The position numbers were made by a program, and so were the translations under genes. The notes beneath the pieces were generated by a model, which ran no database searches, was not told where the DNA came from, and saw only the letters and a list, made by a program, of their open reading frames with translations. A DNA stretch of 64,000 nt from Luteitalea sp. Its GTDB lineage: Bacteria; Acidobacteriota; Vicinamibacteria; Vicinamibacterales; Vicinamibacteraceae. Shown here one piece after another: positions 50,687 to 58,505 of the stretch. The stretch's first letter is position 1. Every line of letters begins with the position of its first letter. The DNA lies in NCBI GenBank assembly GCA_009377605.1, contig WHTT01000019.1, forward strand, positions 21,512 through 85,511, given 5' to 3'.

Positions 50687-53584
50687 GTGAACGATCTGGT
50701 ACTCAGGCAGCAGGACAACAGCCCACAGTAAGTCCTCCACGGACTCCGCGTCTGGATTGGGTCCTAGCGCCGCGAGCGCCGTCTGCGCTTCCCGATCGAC
50801 CGGCCGCCTACCCAAGGCCTGCATGTAAATCTGTTGAACCATGTCTTCCGGCGCGGAAGGATAGCGGCGCAACCAGTGACGTGCCCCCCGGGCCACCGCC
50901 TCGTCCAGAAACGGTCCATTCATCAGCTCCAATGCCTGGAGCAGGGTGGTCTCACTCGTCCGTGACGTGACGACATTGTCGCGGACAGGGCGGCCCAGAG
51001 CTTCCAGGAAGGGATCGTTCTGCACGAGCGACGCGCGCGCGAACGGCGGTCGGTCTGCATCCGATTCGTGTGTGAACGCGAGCAGCCGTCCCCAGTGTCT
51101 GTTCTTCGTACCCGTGCCGAAGCTTCTCACAGCTCGCCAGGACTGATCATCGAACGCTGTCTGCTCCCAACCTTCCGGCGGCGTCTTGTCCAAAGCCTTC
51201 CACGCCTTGTTCGAGATGATGTTTCGAACCGCGCCACCGGTAAAGGTCACGCGCATATCCAGGAGGAGACCCGCTGGATTGGGGACGGCGCCTGCATTCT
51301 CGCCTTGAATGGCCAGGAGATTCGCCCCGGCTTTCAGCCGATCGGTGACGTCGAGCCGCTGCACCTGACGCCAGTCGCGGCCCTCGGCGACGAAGTCGCC
51401 ATTGAGAAATAGCCGAAAGCCCTGATCCACGGAAACGAGGAGCGACGCCTCCGCAACCTGCCCCACCGGTAATTTGAAGGAATGGCGGAAGTAATAGGTG
51501 CCGGGCGCCGGCAGCGCCGGGCGTCCGTTCTGCCGGGCATCGAACCAGATCCAGTGCGCTTGTGTCCCGACGTCGTCGGAAGGATCAAACGCCACGGAAG
51601 AATACACAGGGCTCAGCGTCTGGCTGAGGGCGTCGGCAAATTGTTCTGCAGACAGACGCCGGGGCAGCGGACCGTGAAAGATGAAGTCTTCCGATGTCGC
51701 ATCTGCGGCATCCTTCAGCCCGACGGATGGAAACTGATAGGCCTGGGACGTGAGAATTGTCCGCAAGAGATGCTTCAAGTCATATTGATGTTCCATCAGG
51801 TCCGTGGCCAGCCAGTCCAGCACGTCCTGGCTCCAGGGGAGGTTGTCCAGTTCATCGGCCGGCTCGACGAGGCCTCGGCCGAAAAGCAGCTTCCAGTACC
51901 GGTTGGCAATGGTGCGATAGAGCCGTCCGTTCTTCGGGTTGACGAGGGCGGCTGCCAACTGTTCCAATCGCTCTTCTTTGGGCAGCGTCCCGTCGACCTC
52001 ACCGAGCTCGGGATAGATGAAACCGGTGCGTGCCATCTTCCCGGTCGGAATATCGCAGCGCGCGATTTCCAGATCGGACTCGGCAAAGATATTGGCAAAC
52101 GCGTAGGCCTGGTCCAGCGTCAAGTTGCTCACAAAGCTGTTGTGACACGAGGCGCACTTGAGGTTCAGTCCCATGAGTGACTGCGAGATGTTTTGCGCGG
52201 CTTGCATCTCGGTACGCTGGCTGGCGTTGACCGCGCCGCGCCACTGAATGCCCTTGATAAAGCCTTCGGATGATTCATCCGGTGACATGAGCTGTTGGAT
52301 CATCTCGTCGTAACGCTTGTTGCTCACCAGGGCGTCGTACAGCCACTCTGTGATCTGGACGCGGCCCCCATCGATGTATCCAGAGCCGGCGTAGTCGTTT
52401 CGCAGCAGATCATTCCAGAAGGTCAGCCAGTGTTGTGCGTAGTCAGCCTCGCGCGCGAGGAGTCGATCGATGAGCTCGACGCGCTTGTTGGGGCGGCGAT
52501 CGGCCACGAAGGCCTCGACCTCGCTGAACTCCGGAAGCAGACCGATGACATCGACGTACACTCGGCGAATGAACAGCTCGTCACTTACCGGTTTGGGCCA
52601 CTCGATGTCGTTCTGTTGCAAGTACGCGTACACGAGCCGATCGAGCGGGTGGCGCAGGTGAGGCGGGCCTGGTGGAACCTCCGGCGTCCTGGGCTTCAGC
52701 TCCGCTTCACGGAACGTCTTGGTGTCGCCGTCCGCCCAGTGCGCTCCCAGATCGATCCACGCTCCGATGAGCTCGATTTCTTCCGGCGCGATGGAGCGGC
52801 CTTCGGATGGCATCGCTTCGTCATCGTCTCGCGGCAAGAGCAGCCGCCGCATGATCTCGCTCTGATCGGCCTGGCCGGCCACGAGGATTGGGCCCCCATC
52901 ACCGCCGCGCATGACGGCTTCCCGGTTGTCCAGCCTGAGCCCGTTCTCCTGTTTGTCGGAGCTGTGGCACTCGAAACAGTTGTGCGCAAACACGCCGCGG
53001 ACGGCGAGGTTGAGACGGTCCAACTGTTCCGTCGACGCCGTGCCGACCTTCTGTACCTCGGCCAAGCTGGCGAGCAGCTCGGCAGTCTCGCGGGCAGGCG
53101 CCCGGTCGGAAGGCGCCTGGTTCCATGGAAGCGCGCCGGTGAGATAGTCCCGGCCGTGGGTCAGCATGGCGCCAAAATGCCCGGCGATCGTCAGGCACAT
53201 CACGCTGAGCGCAAGGACTGTTCGGTAGGCGTTGAGGTCGCTTTTCCACCCTGTCCGCTGTGCGCGGTACAGCAAAGATGCCGTCCCCAACGCCAGCACT
53301 GCCGTGCTCGTGCCAATCCACCGGTGATACTCGACAATGTTGCTGCCGTAGTCGCCACCTGCAGCAAGCATCCAACCCTGCGCGGCCGCCATCAGGGCAC
53401 TCCCCGCCCCGATGTAGACGAGCCAGCGGATCCCGGTCCGCAACTCCGTCCGCTTTCCGCCGAGCGTCAGCGCTTCGAGGAAGAGAACCGTGACGAGAAG
53501 GCCGATCGGAAAGTGCACCGCGAGCGGATGCAGCTTGCCGATCAGTTGCCACAGCCAGAACTCTGAGCCAAAGTCCGGAAGCAT
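50684..53584 (-). CDS. Membrane-anchored PSD1-type cytochrome (DUF2231, cytochrome c, DUF1549, DUF1553)
   Basis: A 966-residue protein: four N-terminal helices of DUF2231 type (LHPLAVHFPIGLLVTVLFLE, residues about 15-145), a cytochrome part with C203-x2-C206-H207 (CFECHSS), DUF1549 (RLVYAYLQQNDIEWPKPVSD onward, about 320-470), a second C477-x2-C480-H481 (CASCHNS), DUF1553 (RLYRTIANRYWKLLFGRGLV and on) and, inserted in the latter, a jelly-roll of galactose-binding kind (TYYFRHSFKLPVGQVAEASL). The PSD1 family is common in Planctomycetes and Acidobacteria; its substrate is unknown. The gene starts 8 bases after the LVIVD gene. Confidence 0.88.
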   Translation of the reverse strand: MLPDFGSEFWLWQLIGKLHPLAVHFPIGLLVTVLFLEALTLGGKRTELRTGIRWLVYIGAGSALMAAAQGWMLAAGGDYGSNIVEYHRWIGTSTAVLALGTASLLYRAQRTGWKSDLNAYRTVLALSVMCLTIAGHFGAMLTHGRDYLTGALPWNQAPSDRAPARETAELLASLAEVQKVGTASTEQLDRLNLAVRGVFAHNCFECHSSDKQENGLRLDNREAVMRGGDGGPILVAGQADQSEIMRRLLLPRDDDEAMPSEGRSIAPEEIELIGAWIDLGAHWADGDTKTFREAELKPRTPEVPPGPPHLRHPLDRLVYAYLQQNDIEWPKPVSDELFIRRVYVDVIGLLPEFSEVEAFVADRRPNKRVELIDRLLAREADYAQHWLTFWNDLLRNDYAGSGYIDGGRVQITEWLYDALVSNKRYDEMIQQLMSPDESSEGFIKGIQWRGAVNASQRTEMQAAQNISQSLMGLNLKCASCHNSFVSNLTLDQAYAFANIFAESDLEIARCDIPTGKMARTGFIYPELGEVDGTLPKEERLEQLAAALVNPKNGRLYRTIANRYWKLLFGRGLVEPADELDNLPWSQDVLDWLATDLMEHQYDLKHLLRTILTSQAYQFPSVGLKDAADATSEDFIFHGPLPRRLSAEQFADALSQTLSPVYSSVAFDPSDDVGTQAHWIWFDARQNGRPALPAPGTYYFRHSFKLPVGQVAEASLLVSVDQGFRLFLNGDFVAEGRDWRQVQRLDVTDRLKAGANLLAIQGENAGAVPNPAGLLLDMRVTFTGGAVRNIISNKAWKALDKTPPEGWEQTAFDDQSWRAVRSFGTGTKNRHWGRLLAFTHESDADRPPFARASLVQNDPFLEALGRPVRDNVVTSRTSETTLLQALELMNGPFLDEAVARGARHWLRRYPSAPEDMVQQIYMQALGRRPVDREAQTALAALGPNPDAESVEDLLWAVVLLPEYQIVH

Positions 53585-53592
53585 AGAGCGAC

Positions 53593-55572
53593 TCAGCCTC
53601 CGTCAACACGACTGCGCTCCACCATTTTCACGCCCTCATGTGCGGCGGCGAGAAAAAGACGGTCGCGGTACGATACCAGCGCAAGCACGCGATCCGCCAG
53701 CTTTCGCTCGGAGATCTTTCGCGGTCGCCGCGGATTCGACACATCCACTGCCGTGACGTGGCCATCGAGATCCGAGATGTAAAGACGCCGGCCGATCAGC
53801 GCGAGACCTGTGGCGAAGGTGGCCGTCCTCAGATATGCCAGCTCCTGCAGCCGCTCCGGGTCCGCTACGCTGACGATACGAACCCCATCGTCGCACGCTG
53901 CGACGAGATGCGTCCCGTCCAGCAGCAGGCGGTAGACGCGCTGTGGCGTGACCAGACGGCCAACCTCCTTTGGTCGGGACGGGTCGGAGAAATCCACCAC
54001 CCGAATACCGTCGTCGAACGCGGCGTACGCACGATTGCCATCCAAGACCAGATCCCATGCCGCGACCGGCGTCCGCAGGAGATCCATCACGTTGGCGCCC
54101 GAGTCATCGGACCGATCTGCTTCGTACGCCCCGATCTCCCGCAGCCGCTCGGGCCGCGACGCGTCGATCAGCCGTAACCCTCGATTCCCGTCGGCCACGA
54201 CCAGGAGTCCCTGGATGGCGGCGACCCTGCGAGCCTCACCGGGTGTCTCGAACCGAGCGATCTCTCGAGGCTCGTCTCGATCGGCGGTATCCATCACGCG
54301 CACGCCGCTCTCACCTTCGGCCAGATAGAGCCGGCTTCCTTGCGCGGCCACGTGCCGCGGACGCCCCCGAACGTAACCAAGCTGCTGGAGCGCCGCCCCA
54401 GAGCCAGTGTCAGTGCCAGTGCCAGTGCCAGTGCCAGTGAATACCGTGACGCCATTCTGCTCACCAACGGCATAGAGGCGGTCACCAGCCACCGTCACGT
54501 CGATGATCTCGTCCGTCCGATCGAGATACGAAACCTCTACCGGAGCGTGTGGACGCGAGACGTCCACGACTCGAAGCCCAGCCTCGCGCGCCGCGACGTA
54601 CGCATAGTCACCGACGAGATCGACCGCCATCGGACGCCCTGGCAAGGTGAGCGAGCCAGTCTCGCGCGGCGCCTCTGGATTGCTCAGATCGAGAATGCAC
54701 AGACCGTCTCGTTGGTCGGCGACGTACCAGAGATCGCCGGACGCTGCGACGGCGACCGGCGCAGACAGCCTTCGGTAGGTCAACAGCGTTTCGATCTCGG
54801 TAGGATCCGAGATGTCGGCGATCCGTATGCCGATCTCCGGAATCGCGCCCAGAACGAGATCGCCGGAGGTCTCGAGCGACCAGGCCGCACCATTCTCGAA
54901 CACGTCGAAGCCCGCGACGGTCACCTCCTCCGGAGCCGAAGGATCCGACACGTCAATGACCTGCACACTCTCATACCAGGCGGCCACGTATGCGTACTCA
55001 CCCCTCACGACAACGTCGGCCGCCTCGTCTGGCGTCTGGAGGCGCGCGATCTCTCGCGGTTTGGACGAGTCCGTGATGTCCACCACGCGCAACCCCTGCG
55101 ACCGCGCCGCCACATACGCTCGCCCCTCCGCCACGTCGATGCCGTTGGCGCCGTCATCGAACACCAGATGTCCGCGTTCGACCGGAGATCGGGGCCGACT
55201 CAGGTCGATGATGCGCAAGCCGGCGGCCCCCGCCGCCACATAGGCAAAGCCTTCAGCGAAGGCGATATCCCGAACGGTGTCCGAAAGGTCGAGCGCCGCC
55301 ATTTCAACCGGAGACGTCGGATCCGAGACGTCAACGACGACGAGCTCCGGCCCGCGTCCCAAGAGCGCCAGCGTATCGACCACACGAATGGCGTAGCTGT
55401 AGTCGCGCTCGACGCCTCGGACCTGCCGCGACTTGCCGCCATCGGCCTGTTCTGGCTCGGCAGCCGGAGCCTGTTCAACAGTGTCGTCGACATCTTGCTC
55501 GGCTGGGCGCGTGATCACCAAGAGGGCAGTGATCACGCCGGCCAGCCCTGCCATCATGAGCCACACCCTCAC
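53593..55572 (-). CDS. LVIVD-repeat beta-propeller protein, membrane-anchored
   Basis: A 659-residue protein with one N-terminal helix (RVWLMMAGLAGVITALLVIT), an acidic linker, and some fourteen repeats of about 40 residues, each with L-x-V-V-D-V-S-D/P pattern, such as GPELVVVDVSDPTSPVEMAA, GLRIIDLSRPRSPVERG and GVRIVSVADPERLQELAYL. This is the LVIVD repeat, which builds propellers. A stretch TGTGTGTGTDTGSG near residue 385 comes from a 6-bp tandem repeat. The GTG start overlaps the TGA of the LRR-cytochrome gene (55569-55572). It may give a scaffold for the cytochromes of the same array. Function unknown. Confidence 0.85.
   Translation of the reverse strand: MRVWLMMAGLAGVITALLVITRPAEQDVDDTVEQAPAAEPEQADGGKSRQVRGVERDYSYAIRVVDTLALLGRGPELVVVDVSDPTSPVEMAALDLSDTVRDIAFAEGFAYVAAGAAGLRIIDLSRPRSPVERGHLVFDDGANGIDVAEGRAYVAARSQGLRVVDITDSSKPREIARLQTPDEAADVVVRGEYAYVAAWYESVQVIDVSDPSAPEEVTVAGFDVFENGAAWSLETSGDLVLGAIPEIGIRIADISDPTEIETLLTYRRLSAPVAVAASGDLWYVADQRDGLCILDLSNPEAPRETGSLTLPGRPMAVDLVGDYAYVAAREAGLRVVDVSRPHAPVEVSYLDRTDEIIDVTVAGDRLYAVGEQNGVTVFTGTGTGTGTDTGSGAALQQLGYVRGRPRHVAAQGSRLYLAEGESGVRVMDTADRDEPREIARFETPGEARRVAAIQGLLVVADGNRGLRLIDASRPERLREIGAYEADRSDDSGANVMDLLRTPVAAWDLVLDGNRAYAAFDDGIRVVDFSDPSRPKEVGRLVTPQRVYRLLLDGTHLVAACDDGVRIVSVADPERLQELAYLRTATFATGLALIGRRLYISDLDGHVTAVDVSNPRRPRKISERKLADRVLALVSYRDRLFLAAAHEGVKMVERSRVDGG
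54403..54438. repeat. 6-bp tandem repeat inside the LVIVD gene
   Basis: GCCAGT six times (the second copy is GTCAGT), coding for threonine-glycine pairs. Since the unit is two codons, changes in copy number would not shift the frame but would alter the length of the linker. Confidence 0.85.
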
Positions 55573-57086
55573 GGCGATACCTCAGTGGCGGCCTCCGAAA
55601 AGCCACTCCCCATGTTGATCTCGAGCTCTGGAAGAATCAGCTTCAGCTTCTTCGTTCCCTCATCGGAAACGTTCGTTTGCCACAGGTACAAACGGCGCAA
55701 GCTCTTCAGCCCTGCAAGCTTCTCCAGGCCGGCGTCCGACACGTCCGTCCCGTGGATGTTGAGATACTCCAAGTACCGAAGTCCGGAGAGATGCCCGAGG
55801 TCCTCATCGGTCACACGAGTTCGCTGTAAATGAAGGTCGGTGAGATGCCGCATGCGCCCAACCGCTTCGAGGTGATCGACCTGGGACACCGACAAATCGA
55901 GTGAGGCGACCTGATCGCGAATTCGATCCAGCACTGCGAGATCGTCATCGGAGAGGTCGGTCCGAATTGGAAGCGCGTTCACCGCGAGGAAGGGGGCATC
56001 GGGCCCGAGCCGCCGAACCGAGAAGCCCGCGCGCTCGACGGCCGCAACGGACTCCCCGTTTGCATCGGGAACCTCGAGCGCAAAGATTCCAGTTTTTCGT
56101 GGCTGCCTCGGTGCCGCAATCCTCCTCAGATACGTGTCCACGGAGGTAGGAGCGCCGGCCATGTCGGCGACCTGGGCCTCGAATGACGCCCCACCGGCAA
56201 TCCACCAGCGGATGACCTCGGTCTCGCCGACGTCGAGCGGCGCCTCGCCGTCCGGCGGCATCGCATCTTTGTCCAGGGGCGACAACACGATGCGACGAAC
56301 CATCTCGCTCTGACCCGGATGGCCAGCGACGAGCGCCGGTCCATCCCGGCCGCCCTTCTCGATGCCCGCCTGCCCGTCGAGGCGAAGGTCCCCCTTCGAC
56401 GTGCTCGGCCCGTGGCACTTGACGCACCGGCGCTCGAGCACCGGCAGCACGAGATCCTGAAAGACGAGGGCCGAGTCGATATCTTCGATGAGCTGATTGC
56501 CGTTGCCGTTGGGCATGGCGCCGCCGCCAAGAAACGCCGGCAGGTAGCGTGTGAGGTAGCCCGGACCGTGGGTGAGCGTCCCGCCGTAGTGGCCGGTGAC
56601 CAGCACGAGCCCGGTGGTGGCAAACAGAACGACCCGATGAGCGTACCGGATAGGCAACGAGTCTCGGCGCCTGACCGCCAGCGCGAGGAGCAGCCCGCCA
56701 GAGGCGAGGGCGAAGACCGCTACGCCGAGCCACTTGTGGCGCGACACGAGCGTGTCGTCGTACCCCCCTTCCTGTGAGAGAACGTAGCCGGCGATGACGG
56801 CCCCTAGTGCGCTCGCAACGCCGAGCAGCAGGAGGAACGGCACGGCGACGCGCAGCTCACGCATGCGAGGGAAGAGCGCCGCGCCCTCGAGGACAGCGGC
56901 CAGAACCAGCGCACCGATCGGGAAGTGGACGAGGGCCGGATGGAGGCGACCGAGAAACAGAATGTGCGGGGGCAGATTGGACGCTTCGAGACTCAGAGCC
57001 ACCGCGCCGAGAACGGTGGCCAAGAGAACAACAGCGAGAATGGCGAACCTAGGCAAGGATGTCGCGGACGATCTTTCCATGCACAT
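55569..57086 (-). CDS. Membrane cytochrome with DUF2231 helices and leucine-rich repeats
   Basis: A 505-residue protein with a leading helix, a DUF2231-type four-helix part (LHPALVHFPIGALVLAAVLE, about residues 48-170), one cytochrome motif C221-V-K-C224-H225 with the nearby PSD-like LRLDGQAGIEKGGRDGP and KDAMPPDGEAPLD, and a C-terminal leucine-rich region (HLTDLHLQRTRVTDEDLGHL, YLEYLNIHGTDVSDAGLEKL, about 395-500). It should move electrons at the membrane. It overlaps the DUF1501 gene before it by up to 38 bases; ATG at 57080 is an alternative start. The DUF2231 part is shared with the protein at 50684. Confidence 0.86.
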   Translation of the reverse strand: MCMERSSATSLPRFAILAVVLLATVLGAVALSLEASNLPPHILFLGRLHPALVHFPIGALVLAAVLEGAALFPRMRELRVAVPFLLLLGVASALGAVIAGYVLSQEGGYDDTLVSRHKWLGVAVFALASGGLLLALAVRRRDSLPIRYAHRVVLFATTGLVLVTGHYGGTLTHGPGYLTRYLPAFLGGGAMPNGNGNQLIEDIDSALVFQDLVLPVLERRCVKCHGPSTSKGDLRLDGQAGIEKGGRDGPALVAGHPGQSEMVRRIVLSPLDKDAMPPDGEAPLDVGETEVIRWWIAGGASFEAQVADMAGAPTSVDTYLRRIAAPRQPRKTGIFALEVPDANGESVAAVERAGFSVRRLGPDAPFLAVNALPIRTDLSDDDLAVLDRIRDQVASLDLSVSQVDHLEAVGRMRHLTDLHLQRTRVTDEDLGHLSGLRYLEYLNIHGTDVSDAGLEKLAGLKSLRRLYLWQTNVSDEGTKKLKLILPELEINMGSGFSEAATEVSP

Positions 57087-58503
57087 CGGTGAGGCGGAAA
57101 TCGCGTCCCTGATGCCGATACGTCAGCTGCTCGTGGTTGATCCCCATGATGTGGAGAATGGTCGCGTGGAGATCATGCACGTGTACGGGATTCTCGACGA
57201 CTTCGTATCCGAAGTCGTCGGTGCGGCCGTAGGTCATGCCGGGACGAACGCCGCCGCCGGCCAGCCAGATCGAGAATCCCTTGATGTGATGATCCCGTCC
57301 TGTGCCTTGGGCCATGGGCGTTCGGCCGAACTCGCCACCCCAGATCACGAGCGTGTCGTCGAGCATGCCCCGTTGCTTCAGGTCGAGCACCAGCGCGGCT
57401 GAGGCGCGATCGACCAGGCCGGCGACCTCCTCCAAGCCGTCCTTGATCTTGCCGTGATGGTCCCACCCGCGGTGGTAGAGCTGAACGAAGCGCACACCCC
57501 GCTCGGCCATTCTCCTCGCCAGCAGACAGTTCGCCGCAAAGCTGCCGTCGGCGCCGGCCGTGCCATAGAGGTCCTTGATGTACTGTGGCTCGTCGGAGAG
57601 ATCGACCAACTCGGGCACACTCGCCTGCATGCGAAACGCCATCTCGTATTGCGCGATGCGCGTCGCGACCTCTGGATCCTCTGTCGCGCCCTGCTTCATG
57701 GCGTTGAGACGTCGGATCGTTCGAATCAGGTCACGCTGACCCTCGTAGGGCACACCAGTGGGAAGATCGACGTAGTTGACCGCGCCGCCGGCCGACTGGA
57801 ACTTGACGCCCTGAAATCGGCCGGGAAGAAACCCGCTGTGCCACTGCCGCGCGGCAATCGGCTGTCCCTCCGCGCCGCCTTCGGATGTCATCACGACGAA
57901 TCCCGGCAGGTCTTCCGACTCGCTTCCCAAGCCATAGACCAGCCACCCTCCCATGCTGGGGCGCCCAGTGATCATCGAACCGGTGTTCATGAAGGTGTGC
58001 GCCGGGTCGTGGTTGATCTGCTCGGTCTGCATCGAGCGAATGATGCAGATGTCGTCGGCAATCTGCCGCGTATACGGGAAGAGCGACGAGATCTCCTGGC
58101 CCGATTCGCCTACGTGGCCGAATGGGAACTGCGGGCCCATGCACCGGAGCATCCGCCCTTGGAGCTGTGCGAGCTGCTGTCCCTTTGTGATCGAGGGCGG
58201 CATGGGTTGGCCGTCCATGTCCACGAGCGTCGGCTTGTAGTCGAAGGTTTCGAGGTGGGAAGGGCCGCCCGCCATGTACAAATAGATGATGCGCTTCGCG
58301 CGCGGAGCCACGTGCGGCGGATTGACGATGCCCCTCCAGGGTCCGGTCCCCGCTCGATGCGACGTTCCGCGGTCCGCCCCAGCCGCCGAGAGGCCGCTTC
58401 CGTGCAGCAGCGTCGCCAGCGCCATCGTCCCGATGCCCTGGGCGGAGCGCGTGAGAAATTCTCGACGAGTCTCGCGTTGGTCGCGCCCTGTGTGCGTATC
58501 CAT
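57049..58503 (-). CDS. DUF1501 protein, Tat-exported (second copy)
   Basis: A 484-residue protein with Tat signal ETRREFLTRSAQGIGTMALA. The fold marks are IIYLYMAGGPSHLETFDYKP, NHDPAHTFMNTGSMITGRPS, YHRGWDHHGKIKDGLEEVAG and WGGEFGRTPMAQGTGRDHHI. It is the full-length type seen directly after PSD1 genes; compare the more divergent copy at 49197. The sequence TAGTGATG joins the stop of the PSD1 gene to the ATG chosen here (GTG one codon earlier is possible). It probably acts in the periplasm beside PSD1, being cofactor-loaded and folded before export. Confidence 0.92.
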   Translation of the reverse strand: MDTHTGRDQRETRREFLTRSAQGIGTMALATLLHGSGLSAAGADRGTSHRAGTGPWRGIVNPPHVAPRAKRIIYLYMAGGPSHLETFDYKPTLVDMDGQPMPPSITKGQQLAQLQGRMLRCMGPQFPFGHVGESGQEISSLFPYTRQIADDICIIRSMQTEQINHDPAHTFMNTGSMITGRPSMGGWLVYGLGSESEDLPGFVVMTSEGGAEGQPIAARQWHSGFLPGRFQGVKFQSAGGAVNYVDLPTGVPYEGQRDLIRTIRRLNAMKQGATEDPEVATRIAQYEMAFRMQASVPELVDLSDEPQYIKDLYGTAGADGSFAANCLLARRMAERGVRFVQLYHRGWDHHGKIKDGLEEVAGLVDRASAALVLDLKQRGMLDDTLVIWGGEFGRTPMAQGTGRDHHIKGFSIWLAGGGVRPGMTYGRTDDFGYEVVENPVHVHDLHATILHIMGINHEQLTYRHQGRDFRLTDVHGKIVRDILA

Positions 58504-58505
58504 CA

